A stretch of 64,000 bases of DNA from Sphingomonadales bacterium (GTDB taxonomy: Bacteria > Pseudomonadota > Alphaproteobacteria > Sphingomonadales > Sphingomonadaceae), in contig JAIXOE010000053.1 of NCBI GenBank assembly GCA_027486895.1, forward strand, positions 62,001 through 126,000, given 5' to 3'. The position numbers and the translations under genes are program-made. The notes beneath the pieces were generated by a model. The model was not told the origin of the DNA. It was given only the letters and a program-made list of their open reading frames with translations, and made no database searches. Below, in pieces: positions 26,562 through 34,589 of this stretch. Positions within the stretch are counted from its first letter, which is position 1. Each line of letters begins with the position of its first letter.

Positions 26562-27731
26562 CTAAGCTCGCGACAATGGCGTACACATTAGGCCTGCAAT
26601 AGAGATGACCGCAAACGCTGCGCCCACCCAAAAGGTCGCGGCGGGGCCGGAGACATCCCATATGACCCCGGCGATTACGCTGGCGGCCAGCAGCGCAAGG
26701 CCCGTAACGAGATTAAAGATACCGTAAGCCGAGCCGCGCAGTTCCACAGGCGAGCGATCCGCGACAAGCTTGGCGAACAGACCCTGCGTTGTGGCCATGT
26801 GCACCCCCCATAAAGCGATGCCGACAAACGCTCCAACGATTCCCGGAAGAACCGCCAGCGCAACATCACCGGCGATAAGGACGATAAGGCCGCTTATCAG
26901 CATGGCTTTCGCACTGACCCGATCCGACAGACTGCCTAGCGGATATGCTGCAAGCATGTACACGGCATTCATTGCGACCAGTACGAGCGGCGTGAGCGCG
27001 AGCGGTAAACCTTCGGCGTTAGCTTTCAGGATCAGGAAGGCCTCGCTGAAACGCGCAAGCGTAAACACCGCACCGATTGCAACGAGCAGCCAGAAGGTCT
27101 TTGGAAGCCGCCGCAGATCTGACATTCGGACAGGAACGCGTGCGCTAATCTCGCCAGGTGGTGACTTGGCATCTTCCACCCCCACTAATACGAACAGCAC
27201 TGCAATACCTGCCGGGATGATTGCCAACCAGAAAACTGTGCGCATGTCGTTTGCGAATGCGGCCATTGCCGCAATAGCGATCAGCGGCCCCAGAAATGCT
27301 CCAACTGTATCAATCGACTGTCGCAGCCCGAAGGCCCGTCCGCGTATTTCGGGCGGGGTAACATCGGCGACGAGCGCATCGCGCGGCGCACCTCGAAGAC
27401 CTTTGCCAATACGATCTGCGAAGCGTGCGCTCATGATAACAGGCGCGGTTCCAGCTAACGCAAAGAGCGGTTTGGACAATGCACCAAGGCTATAGCCGAT
27501 CAGGATCAACGGCTTGCGCTTACCCATTCGGTCCGAAAAATAGCCCGAGAAGACTTTAGTGATTGAAGCCGTGGCTTCAGCAATGCCGTCGATCAGTCCG
27601 ACCATTGCGACGCTTACCCCCAGTGTGGCCGTCAGGAACAGCGGCAGCAGCGCGTGGATCATCTCCGACGAGATATCCATGAACATGCTGACAAAACCCA
27701 GTGCCCAAACCGTGCGGGGGATTTTATGCAT
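26562..27731 (-). CDS. Major facilitator superfamily transporter
   Basis: 389 residues with about 12 membrane helices. The loop 2-3 signature is seen in G-Y-F-S-D-R-M-G-K-R-K, and a second related loop in L-G-S-L-S-D-R-V-S-A-K. The D-G-I-A-E-A-T-A-S element in helix 2 and F-A-D-R-I-G-K-G-L-R-G-A-P-R-D-A are typical of a widespread proteobacterial MFS subgroup of unknown substrate. Single gene; upstream on the same strand is the secreted NTF2-like gene, about 100 bp away. Confidence 0.9.
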   Translation of the reverse strand: MHKIPRTVWALGFVSMFMDISSEMIHALLPLFLTATLGVSVAMVGLIDGIAEATASITKVFSGYFSDRMGKRKPLILIGYSLGALSKPLFALAGTAPVIMSARFADRIGKGLRGAPRDALVADVTPPEIRGRAFGLRQSIDTVGAFLGPLIAIAAMAAFANDMRTVFWLAIIPAGIAVLFVLVGVEDAKSPPGEISARVPVRMSDLRRLPKTFWLLVAIGAVFTLARFSEAFLILKANAEGLPLALTPLVLVAMNAVYMLAAYPLGSLSDRVSAKAMLISGLIVLIAGDVALAVLPGIVGAFVGIALWGVHMATTQGLFAKLVADRSPVELRGSAYGIFNLVTGLALLAASVIAGVIWDVSGPAATFWVGAAFAVISIAGLMCTPLSRA

Positions 27732-27829
27732 TGCAATGCATTCCGGTCGATTTCGCTATCTTGTCATAGGCGACCATGCGCTGTCCGCAAAAACCTTTTG
27801 TCTGACCAACTTCGAACACGCTGCGTCCT

Positions 27830-28306
27830 TTAGCTGGCCGGTGTTTTTGGTTTACGAGACGAGCTGTGTGTCGTTACGATTTGCCAAGCCTGTCCGTTCC
27901 ATTTGAGTGCACTGGTCGCGACACCGAGCCGGTCGATGGCTTCGCCGGTTTTCAGAACAATGCGATACGTGTAAGTCTCTGTGGCTATCGCGACTGGGCC
28001 TTCGATTTGGATATTTACCTTATAGTTGTCGAACTTGAATGATGCGAACTCCTTGAGTTCAGGTCCAAGATGATGGTCCCGATATGCGGGGAAATTCCCC
28101 TCCACTTTGCCCGATTCAATAATAACAGCGTCGGGCGTGAACAGTTTATCGACCTCGGTGAGGTCCAAACGTTCGATTGCAGATTTGTATAGTGACAAAG
28201 CTGTGGCCGCGCCTTCACGATCTGGCTGCTGGGCGTTGCTAGCGGTGCTAATTAACAGCAACGTGGCAGCTGCCAATAGTTTTCTGGTAATAACCATTGA
28301 ACGCAT
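27830..28306 (-). CDS. Secreted NTF2-like (DUF4440/SnoaL-type) protein
   Basis: 158 residues from the ATG at 28306, chosen because AGGGAG stands 8 bp upstream; the frame is open to 28387. Signal peptide (L-L-A-A-A-T-L-L-L-I-S-T-A-S-N-A-Q). The mature part fits the cone-shaped NTF2 fold: A-L-S-L-Y-K-S-A-I-E-R-L-D-L, V-D-K-L-F-T-P-D-A-V-I-I-E-S-G, and the final strands W-N-G-Q-A-W-Q-I-V-T-T-H-S-S-S-R. Such proteins range from steroid isomerases to ligand-binding accessory factors; no function can be assigned. It lies next to copCD, but its promoter lacks the ECF motif seen at the copper genes. Confidence 0.82.
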   Translation of the reverse strand: MRSMVITRKLLAAATLLLISTASNAQQPDREGAATALSLYKSAIERLDLTEVDKLFTPDAVIIESGKVEGNFPAYRDHHLGPELKEFASFKFDNYKVNIQIEGPVAIATETYTYRIVLKTGEAIDRLGVATSALKWNGQAWQIVTTHSSSRKPKTPAS

Positions 28307-28506
28307 TTCGAAATCTCCCTTGGGGTGGCATATAATGAGGTTGACTCGTGGTCCTTCTGAATAAATGTCGGCGTTGCTGTGTACCAAATTGGGGATGTGG
28401 GCGATGGAGGACTGTTTGGCGGGTTCTGCTGTACACCTGGCCTATAAAATCGCGCGTAAAAATGAACGCCGGATCAAGCGAAATGTAGAACGGTCTCCTT
28501 GCGCGG

Positions 28507-29442
28507 TCACAACATCGACGCAGGGGGCTCGAGCAGTCCCAGCCAAGCCACGAGGCCAAGAATCAGTAATGCCGCACTGCCTTCTAGCACCATCGATCTG
28601 CGCAACGCCGCGACGGAATCGACAGTACTGCCGTTTTCGAGGTCTATTGCCAGCTGCGGCGTAAGGCGCCAGCGATTTTGGGCGGCGAGTGCAAGCATTA
28701 GCCCTACTAAAACAATCTTTGCGAGCAAAAGCGCGCCATAGGTTGTCGTAAGCAGCAGACGGATTCTGTCGGGGCCGACCAAGATGGAGCTGTTGATCAG
28801 CCCGGTGAAAATGATGAGGGCCACAGCGACCGTACCAACCTTGGAAAAATGATCGAGCGACCGGTGCGTCATAAAAAGCCGGTTGCCCCAATGACCATCG
28901 GTCGGTGCGCGGAGCAACAAAGCAAAGCCGGCAATGCCCCCCAGCCAGAGCGCGGCCGCAATCATATGAACAATATCGCTGACCCGGTGAAGATGCCCGA
29001 TGGCCGCTTCGGTGGCACCAGCGTGCCCCGTCCACACAAGCGATGCCAGCGCGATCGAGGTGAGCAGACCGACGCTAGCGGAGAGGGCGGTCGGAGCCAG
29101 TCTGTTTGTCAAACAGAGCGACAGCGCCAGAATGAGCGCGCAGATCCGCACAATACCGGCAATACCGATGTCGGTTTCCGATATAAGCATCCAGATCATC
29201 TCGCCGCGGACCGACAATATGCCGACACCGTCCATCGCAGCGGCAACCATCAGCATTCCGATGACCGACGCGACGATGCCGAGCGTGCTTAGTACGCGGA
29301 GAGTGCCCCGCGCGTCAAAAGCGGCACCTTCATTGCGTTCGGCCTTATCAAGCGCATATATATTGAACGCAGCGAGGCCGACGGTCACCATCAGAATCGC
29401 AAACAGCGCGAACCTGGTGGCGACAAGGAAGGGGTCGACCAC
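28507..29442 (-). CDS. copD: Copper resistance protein CopD
   Basis: 311 residues with eight hydrophobic helices, the CopD/PcoD topology. Recognisable elements include the His-bearing helices W-T-G-H-A-G-A-T-E, D-I-V-H-M-I-A-A-A-L-W-L-G-G-I-A-G and S-L-D-H-F-S-K-V-G-T-V-A. With CopC it is thought to take copper from the periplasm into or through the inner membrane. GTG start 3 bp after the copC stop, so the two are co-translated. The promoter upstream of copC carries the shared ECF pattern. Confidence 0.9.
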   Translation of the reverse strand: MVDPFLVATRFALFAILMVTVGLAAFNIYALDKAERNEGAAFDARGTLRVLSTLGIVASVIGMLMVAAAMDGVGILSVRGEMIWMLISETDIGIAGIVRICALILALSLCLTNRLAPTALSASVGLLTSIALASLVWTGHAGATEAAIGHLHRVSDIVHMIAAALWLGGIAGFALLLRAPTDGHWGNRLFMTHRSLDHFSKVGTVAVALIIFTGLINSSILVGPDRIRLLLTTTYGALLLAKIVLVGLMLALAAQNRWRLTPQLAIDLENGSTVDSVAALRRSMVLEGSAALLILGLVAWLGLLEPPASML

Positions 29443-29445
29443 GGA

Positions 29446-29835
29446 TTATTTAACGGTGAAAGAAAATTCGCTGCCCATCCGGTGCGTATCCGCACCCGCT
29501 GCCGACCATGTCACTTTATATGTCCCGGGAACCAACGCTTTTTTTGGCATCAGCATCATTGATTTGCCGTCTCTGCCCATCATCGAGCTAAATGCGACCT
29601 TCATCGGTGCATGATCCTTCATTCCGGGCATTCCCGTCATGAGCAGGTCGGCCTTCACCGTCGAAGCGATAAGCTTCTCGTTAAATGTCAGGTTGATCGA
29701 CTTGGCGTTGGCTTTCGCAACGGTAGAATTGGCGGCAGGCGTGGACGATACCAGCTTTGCGTGGGCGAACGCGGCACCGGGCGAGACAGCCAGGGCCAAG
29801 CCAGCAAGGGTGAGGGCAAGAACAGTATTACGCAT
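29446..29835 (-). CDS. copC: Periplasmic copper-binding protein CopC
   Basis: 129 residues from the ATG at 29835, with GGAGAT 6 bp upstream. Signal peptide ends in A-A-F-A, so the mature protein starts at His: H-A-K-L-V-S-S-T-P-A-A-N-S-T. That N-terminal His is the first Cu(II) ligand in CopC proteins. The rest follows the family: L-T-F-N-E-K-L, a Met-rich loop (M-T-G-M-P-G-M-K-D-H), and G-T-Y-K-V-T-W-S-A-A-G-A-D-T-H-R-M, where the Asp/His pair completes the Cu(II) site. Copper carrier of the periplasm, working with CopD downstream. Confidence 0.93.
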   Translation of the reverse strand: MRNTVLALTLAGLALAVSPGAAFAHAKLVSSTPAANSTVAKANAKSINLTFNEKLIASTVKADLLMTGMPGMKDHAPMKVAFSSMMGRDGKSMMLMPKKALVPGTYKVTWSAAGADTHRMGSEFSFTVK

Positions 29836-29867
29836 GATAAATCTCCAAAAAAGTGCGTTCACTGCTA

Positions 29868-29896
29868 CATACGCATGCGGTGGGCTTCCCCCTCAC
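29868..29896 (-). promoter_or_regulatory. ECF-type promoter for copCD
   Basis: On the minus strand GTGAGGG (29896-29890), 16 bp, then CGTATG (29873-29868). The pattern and its spacing are the same as at the regulatory operon and copA promoters. The expected transcription start, about 26 bp before the copC ATG, leaves room for the GGAGAT ribosome site. Confidence 0.72.
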
Positions 29897-29907
29897 GGCG
29901 AAATGGA

Positions 29908-29936
29908 ATGAGGGATATTGCCCGCCGGTGCGTATA
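29908..29936 (+). promoter_or_regulatory. ECF-type promoter for the cnrYXH-like operon
   Basis: ATGAGGG (29908-29914), 16 bp, then CGTATA (29931-29936). Located in front of the anti-sigma, sensor and sigma genes and only 11 bp from the divergent copC promoter, it implies that the sigma factor activates its own operon. Confidence 0.75.
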
Positions 29937-29963
29937 GGAGGAGGATTGAATTTGGATGAGGAC

Positions 29964-30233
29964 ATGATGGACGACCTGTTGAAACAATTGAGACGCGCTC
30001 CGCCTTCGGGCTTGCTCGAAGGCATTGACGATAGGGTGATGGCAACGCTCGCTATGCGTCAGCGCGAGGTTAGCGGTGCGCAGCGCTTTATGGCGCTTGC
30101 GGCGATGGTGTCGCTTGGCGGAGGAGCCTTTGCTGGCATGACTATGGGCGAGCCCGCGCAAGCGGCTCGCCCGTTGTCGCCCTTTGCGCCTGTCACTGCT
30201 TTGGCGCCATCGGTCCTTCTGGATCCACGCTGA
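29964..30233 (+). CDS. CnrY-like membrane anti-sigma protein
   Basis: 89 residues from ATG 29964 (29967 equally good; GAGG lies just upstream). The frame is open to 29853, but the promoter sits at 29908-29936, which rules out starts far upstream. Short cytosolic N-terminus (M-D-D-L-L-K-Q-L-R-R-A-P-P-S-G), predicted amphipathic, then one membrane helix (F-M-A-L-A-A-M-V-S-L-G-G-G-A-F-A-G-M) and a Pro-rich periplasmic tail. Size, layout and gene order (before a CnrX-like sensor and an ECF sigma) match CnrY/NccY, which hold the sigma factor at the membrane through the N-terminal segment. Primary sequence is poorly conserved in this family, so the assignment rests mainly on context. Confidence 0.7.
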   Translation: MMDDLLKQLRRAPPSGLLEGIDDRVMATLAMRQREVSGAQRFMALAAMVSLGGGAFAGMTMGEPAQAARPLSPFAPVTALAPSVLLDPR

Positions 30234-30235
30234 TC

Positions 30236-30673
30236 ATGGGGTCTCGGCGAATCCTGCTTATCGCGCTGGTTGCGTTTGTCTCCGCGATCGCCGGCGTGTT
30301 TATCGGGCGTCTCGTTTCCGACCAGCCAAGAGCAAACGAAACCGAACTTCACGCTGTTCTGCACAAAGAGCTGAAGCTTACTTCGCAGCAACATGGCAAG
30401 ATCGATGCCATCGAAGCACGGTTCTCGGTTAGGCGAAAGGCGCTCGAGTTCGAGATGCGGGCCGTAAACGCGCGACTAGCCGAAGCAATCGAGGACGAAC
30501 ATGGTTACGGTCCTAAGGTCACGGCCGCAATCGACCAAAGTCACATGGTCATGGGAGCTCTTCAAAAGGAGACGCTGGAACATCTTTTTGCCATGCGTGA
30601 GGTATTGAATCCAGAACAGGCGAAAATGTTTGACAGCGTTGTGGTCAAAGCCCTGACCGCCGATGCACGGTGA
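30236..30673 (+). CDS. CnrX-like periplasmic heavy-metal sensor
   Basis: 145 residues: one N-terminal membrane anchor (I-L-L-I-A-L-V-A-F-V-S-A-I-A-G-V-F-I) and a periplasmic four-helix hook domain of the CnrX/ZraP type. The five metal ligands known in Cupriavidus CnrX (H42, H46, E63, H119, M123) all have counterparts at constant offset: H39, H43 (L-H-A-V-L-H), E60 (A-I-E-A-R-F), H116 and M120 (E-H-L-F-A-M). In CnrX, metal binding changes its contact with CnrY and frees the sigma factor CnrH. The gene begins 2 bp after the anti-sigma stop and overlaps the sigma start (GTGA). The Co/Ni-type ligand set beside copper genes is noteworthy. Confidence 0.85.
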   Translation: MGSRRILLIALVAFVSAIAGVFIGRLVSDQPRANETELHAVLHKELKLTSQQHGKIDAIEARFSVRRKALEFEMRAVNARLAEAIEDEHGYGPKVTAAIDQSHMVMGALQKETLEHLFAMREVLNPEQAKMFDSVVVKALTADAR

Positions 30674-31251
30674 CGCTCGACCTTTCGCAATGCGACGACC
30701 ACGAACTGGCGAGCCTTGCCGTCGCCGGACGGGGCCCGGCGTTTCGCGAATTGCTGCGCCGCCACAAGGACCCTCTTTTCCGATTGATCCGGAATAATGT
30801 CGGTGATCCGGAGGAGGCAACCGATTTGCTTCAAGAGAGCTTTGTTTCGGCGTTTGCGGCCATTCACCGTTATGACTCGTCGCGCCCCTTTAGATATTGG
30901 CTGTCGCGCATTGCCTTGAATAAATGTCGTGACTGGGCGCGCAGACGCGCCGTTCGTTCGTTCTTTTCCTTCGCGCGCCCGATCGAAGCCGATGAGGATT
31001 TCGAAAGCGACTCTCCGGGGCCGGGTCGCGAAGCTGAGAGTCGCGCAGAACTTGCGCGGGTTGAGAAGGCCGTTGCCCTGTTGCCGCATACGCTTCGTGA
31101 AGTGCTCACACTTCGCACAATTGAGGAACTGAGCCAGACGGAGACCGCCGCGATTTTGGGGGTCAGCGAGAAAGCGGTTGAAACGAGACTTTACCGCGCA
31201 CGCGCGCAACTAAAGTCGCATATGGGAGCCTTGGAAGTCGGCGATGCTTAA
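30670..31251 (+). CDS. ECF sigma factor, CnrH-like
   Basis: 193 residues, GTG start overlapping the sensor stop. Region 2 is clear (F-R-E-L-L-R-R-H-K-D-P-L-F-R-L-I, then D-P-E-E-A-T-D-L-L-Q-E-S-F-V-S-A-F and F-R-Y-W-L-S-R-I-A-L-N-K-C-R-D), followed by a charged linker and region 4 (L-P-H-T-L-R-E-V-L-T-L-R-T-I-E-E-L-S-Q-T-E-T-A-A-I-L-G-V-S-E-K-A-V-E-T-R-L-Y-R-A-R). Third gene of the anti-sigma/sensor/sigma operon. Predicted to read the RTGAGGG-N16-CGTATR promoters before copC, its own operon and copA. Confidence 0.9.
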   Translation: MTLDLSQCDDHELASLAVAGRGPAFRELLRRHKDPLFRLIRNNVGDPEEATDLLQESFVSAFAAIHRYDSSRPFRYWLSRIALNKCRDWARRRAVRSFFSFARPIEADEDFESDSPGPGREAESRAELARVEKAVALLPHTLREVLTLRTIEELSQTETAAILGVSEKAVETRLYRARAQLKSHMGALEVGDA

Positions 31252-31402
31252 ACGTAAGAGCATTGGGGCAAGTTGGGGTCCTGGAAGCGATTCGTAGGCG
31301 AGCCATCCCATCGCACGAGCTGAGGTACCGCTCTGTGGAGCAAATTCTACCGCGCATCTCGCGTGAGCGTCGTTGCTCCAAATGCAGAAATATCTTTGTG
31401 TC

Positions 31403-31431
31403 ATGAGGGGAGGGCGGCCGCGCTGCGTATA
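31403..31431 (+). promoter_or_regulatory. ECF-type promoter for copAB operon
   Basis: ATGAGGG (31403-31409), 16 bp, then CGTATA (31426-31431), identical in both elements and spacing to the promoter of the cnrYXH-like operon. It ends 36 bp before the copA start codon. The remaining 216-bp gap after the sigma gene has no supported gene. Confidence 0.75.
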
Positions 31432-31467
31432 GCCAGATGACAAGGCTTTCTGCAAACCGGACAGATT

Positions 31468-33336
31468 ATGAACATCGACAGACGAAAATTTATTGGCGTG
31501 GCCACAGCCGGTGGCACAGCCGCTGCACTTACCAGTTGGTTTCCTGCATGGGCGCAACCGGTGTCATCGGGAATTACCGCCCCGCTACCGACCGTGTCAG
31601 GTACCGATATCAGGCTGCGGATCGCACGCCAGACATTGCGCGTCGATGGCAAGGTCAGCCGCGCGATTGGAATCAATGGTACCGTTCCGGCACCATTGAT
31701 CCGGTTACGCGAAGGACAGAATGTGCGATTGTCGGTCGTGAACGATCTCGATGAGGATAGCTCGATCCACTGGCATGGCCTATTGTTGCCGTTTCAGATG
31801 GATGGTGTGCCCGGCGTGAGCTTCCCGGGGATCAAGCCGCGCTCGACCTTCGTCTATGAGTTTCCCGTGATCCAGTCCGGGACCTATTGGTATCATAGCC
31901 ATTCGGGCTTGCAGGAACAGCTCGGGCACTATGGACCGATTGTTATCGATCCCAAAGGTGCCGATCCGATTGCATGCGACCGTGAGCACGTCGTCGTGCT
32001 TTCAGATCATAGTCAGCTCTCGCCAGAAGCGATCTTTCGCAAGCTGAAGGTCAACCCCGGGCACTTCAATATGCAGCGGCAGACGCTTAGCGGGCTTCTC
32101 GCAGGCAAGGATCAGCCGCTCAAGGAGCGCGTCGATTGGGGCAAGATGCGGATGGACCCTACCGACATCGCCGATGTCAACGGATCGACCTATACTTTCC
32201 TCGTCAATGGATACGGGCCAAAGGATAACTGGACCGCGTTGTTCAAGCCCGGTGAGCGTGTGCGGCTGCGCATTATCAATGCGTCAGCGATGACGATTTT
32301 CAACGTCCGTATTCCTGGGCTGCGACTGACTATAGTCCAGGCTGACGGACTAAACGTGCGTCCTGTTGAAGTAGACGAATTCCAGATCGCGGTTGCTGAA
32401 ACCTATGACGTGATCGTTACGCCGATCGACGATCGCGCTTATACGCTGGTTGCCGAAGCGAATGACCGCTCGGGTATGGGCCGTGCGACATTAGCTCCGC
32501 GCGCAGGCATGGCTGCAGAAGTGCCGCCCTTGCGGGATCGCCCGCTAGCGACGATGAAAGACATGGGCATGGGGGGCATGGACATGTCCGGCGGCGCGAT
32601 GGCTGGCATGGACCATAGCGGCATGGCGATGGGCACTGACTCGGGTTCGACGAGTATGCCTGCAGGTAGCGCGACCGCCGAGGCGATGTCCGGGATGGAT
32701 ATGCCCGGCACAACGGTGCCCGCAGCTGGAGCGATGGCGGGTATGGACCATTCGGCGATGGGGGGCATGAACCATGGCAGTATGAAAATGCGCGACTTCT
32801 CGGTTGCACCACAAGTCGACAAAAACGCAGGCGTACAGACAATTTCACCGATGCCGTCTGACCGCATGGCCGAACCCGGGCAAGGACTAGACAATGTTCA
32901 GCACAAGGTCTTGACCTATCACGACCTGATCGCGCTCGATAGAAATCCCGACGTTCGCGCGCCAGATCGCTCGCTCGACCTCCATCTGACCGGCAACATG
33001 GAGCGGTTCATGTGGTCGTTCGACGGAATGAAGATGTCCGACCATCATGAACCGATCCCGTTTCTTGAAGGCGAGCGCGTGCGGATCAACCTCATCAATG
33101 ATTCGATGATGAGCCACCCGATCCACCTGCACGGTCATTTTTTCGAGCTGGTCACCGGCAAGGGGGATCATGCGCCGCGCAAGCATACCGTGTTGGTCCA
33201 ACCAGGCGGCACAGCATCCTTTGACTTTACCGCCGATGCGGTCGGCGACTGGGCGTTTCACTGTCATATGCTCTATCATATGCACGCCGGGATGATGCGC
33301 GTCGTCAGCGTGCGTCCGCGCGGAGAAGCGCCATGA
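31468..33336 (+). CDS. copA: Multicopper oxidase CopA (copper resistance)
   Basis: 622 residues. Twin-arginine signal peptide (D-R-R-K-F-I-G-V-A). Three cupredoxin domains with the four copper-binding stretches: I-H-W-H-G-L and W-Y-H-S-H-S-G in domain 1, and H-P-I-H-L-H-G-H plus H-C-H-M-L-Y-H-M-H-A-G-M-M in domain 3, giving type 1, 2 and 3 copper sites. Between domains 2 and 3 lies a Met/His-rich insert (about 360-445) with repeated G-M-D-H-S-G-M / G-M-D-M-S-G units, typical of CopA/PcoA. It oxidises Cu(I) or sequesters copper in the periplasm. Preceded by the shared ECF promoter; copB overlaps its end by 4 bp. Confidence 0.96.
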   Translation: MNIDRRKFIGVATAGGTAAALTSWFPAWAQPVSSGITAPLPTVSGTDIRLRIARQTLRVDGKVSRAIGINGTVPAPLIRLREGQNVRLSVVNDLDEDSSIHWHGLLLPFQMDGVPGVSFPGIKPRSTFVYEFPVIQSGTYWYHSHSGLQEQLGHYGPIVIDPKGADPIACDREHVVVLSDHSQLSPEAIFRKLKVNPGHFNMQRQTLSGLLAGKDQPLKERVDWGKMRMDPTDIADVNGSTYTFLVNGYGPKDNWTALFKPGERVRLRIINASAMTIFNVRIPGLRLTIVQADGLNVRPVEVDEFQIAVAETYDVIVTPIDDRAYTLVAEANDRSGMGRATLAPRAGMAAEVPPLRDRPLATMKDMGMGGMDMSGGAMAGMDHSGMAMGTDSGSTSMPAGSATAEAMSGMDMPGTTVPAAGAMAGMDHSAMGGMNHGSMKMRDFSVAPQVDKNAGVQTISPMPSDRMAEPGQGLDNVQHKVLTYHDLIALDRNPDVRAPDRSLDLHLTGNMERFMWSFDGMKMSDHHEPIPFLEGERVRINLINDSMMSHPIHLHGHFFELVTGKGDHAPRKHTVLVQPGGTASFDFTADAVGDWAFHCHMLYHMHAGMMRVVSVRPRGEAP

Positions 33337-34589
33337 GCCAAGTCCGTACGATCGTAGTTGGTATCGCTCTGCTCGCGTCGACCGCGCCGCTACAAGCGCA
33401 ATCGATGCAAGGCATGGATCACTCATCCATGCCGGGAATGGCAAAGCCAATGCAAAAAAAGTCGGCGGCGGCGCCGAAGCCACCCGCAGCAAAGAAACCT
33501 GTCGCCAAGCCATCCGTGGATCCGATGCAGGGGATGGATCATTCCAACATGCCGGGAATGGAAAGGCCGAAACCGCAGCCCAGCCCCGTTGCCGATTGTA
33601 CCCCGGAGCATGCCAGGATGGGGCATTGTTCACTGGCGGAAACGACTGTTGAACAAAAGGCTGCTGGGACCGCGAACCCAACTGATCACACTGGCCCTGG
33701 CGCTATGCCAGGCATGCAAATGCCGGAAGCCAGCAAAACCGAGGTTGCGACCGATCCCGACTGCCCAGCAGAACATGCAAAGATGGGCCACTGTACGCCC
33801 AAAACTGCTGCGCAGCCAGAGCAGATCGCAATCGGGACCAATCTTGAGCCTGGAAACGCACCGGCGCCGGCCCCTCCGAGTGACTGGGCAGCCGACCGTT
33901 TTTATTCGCCAGCTGAAATGGCTCGCTCGCGCGACGACATGATGAAGGAAAACGGGGCTCAGACAGTCGCTTTTCTAAGTTTCAACTTGGCGGAATATCA
34001 AGCGCGCGCAGGTGCCGACGGTTTCCGATGGGACGGCGAAGGCTGGTACGGCGGCGATATCAATCGATTGACGGTCAAAACCGAAGGCGAAGGCGTATTT
34101 GGCACTGGCATCGAAACCGCTGAGGTTCAGTTGCTCTACAGCCGCGCCATCGATCCCTATTTCAACCTGCAGGCGGGGGTTCGGCAGGATTGGGGAAAAG
34201 GCCCAAGGCGAACATATGCCACTGTCGGATTCGAAGGACTGGCACCCTATTGGTTTGAAGTCGAGGGGGCGTTGTTTGTTTCAAACAAAGGCGATGTGCT
34301 TGGCCGTGTCTCGGGCTATTATGATCAGCGCATTACCCAGCGTCTTGTGCTCCAGCCTCGCGCCGAGTTCAACTTCGCCGCCCAGACTATCCGTGAAAGC
34401 GACGTTGGATCTGGATTATCGGATGTTGAATTGGGGCTTCGCCTTCGGTACGAAGTCGTGAAAGAGTTTGCGCCCTATATCGGAGTTGAATGGGCAAGAA
34501 AAGCAGGTAACACTGCCCGCTTTGCTCGGGCCAAGGGAGAGGATCCGAACGTGACCAATTTCGTGGCCGGAATCCGTTTCTGGTTTTGA
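33333..34589 (+). CDS. copB: Outer membrane copper resistance protein CopB
   Basis: 418 residues. Signal peptide (V-V-G-I-A-L-L-A-S-T-A-P-L-Q-A-Q) then an N-terminal metal-binding region with repeated M-Q-G-M-D-H-S-x-M-P-G-M units and two C-x-x-E-H-A-x-M-G-H-C motifs, then from about residue 185 the CopB/PcoB domain (D-R-F-Y-S-P-A-E-M-A, a predicted beta-barrel that ends in R-F-W-F). The protein is placed in the outer membrane and works with CopA. Its ATG overlaps the copA stop; the PepSY gene overlaps its own stop. The paired Cys in the repeats go beyond the Met/His motif usual for CopB. Confidence 0.94.
   Translation: MSQVRTIVVGIALLASTAPLQAQSMQGMDHSSMPGMAKPMQKKSAAAPKPPAAKKPVAKPSVDPMQGMDHSNMPGMERPKPQPSPVADCTPEHARMGHCSLAETTVEQKAAGTANPTDHTGPGAMPGMQMPEASKTEVATDPDCPAEHAKMGHCTPKTAAQPEQIAIGTNLEPGNAPAPAPPSDWAADRFYSPAEMARSRDDMMKENGAQTVAFLSFNLAEYQARAGADGFRWDGEGWYGGDINRLTVKTEGEGVFGTGIETAEVQLLYSRAIDPYFNLQAGVRQDWGKGPRRTYATVGFEGLAPYWFEVEGALFVSNKGDVLGRVSGYYDQRITQRLVLQPRAEFNFAAQTIRESDVGSGLSDVELGLRLRYEVVKEFAPYIGVEWARKAGNTARFARAKGEDPNVTNFVAGIRFWF

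Noticed and set aside
32545-32814. Met/His repeats of copA considered as a DNA repeat element
   Set aside because: They are coding repeats of the known metal-binding insert of CopA proteins, not a separate element.
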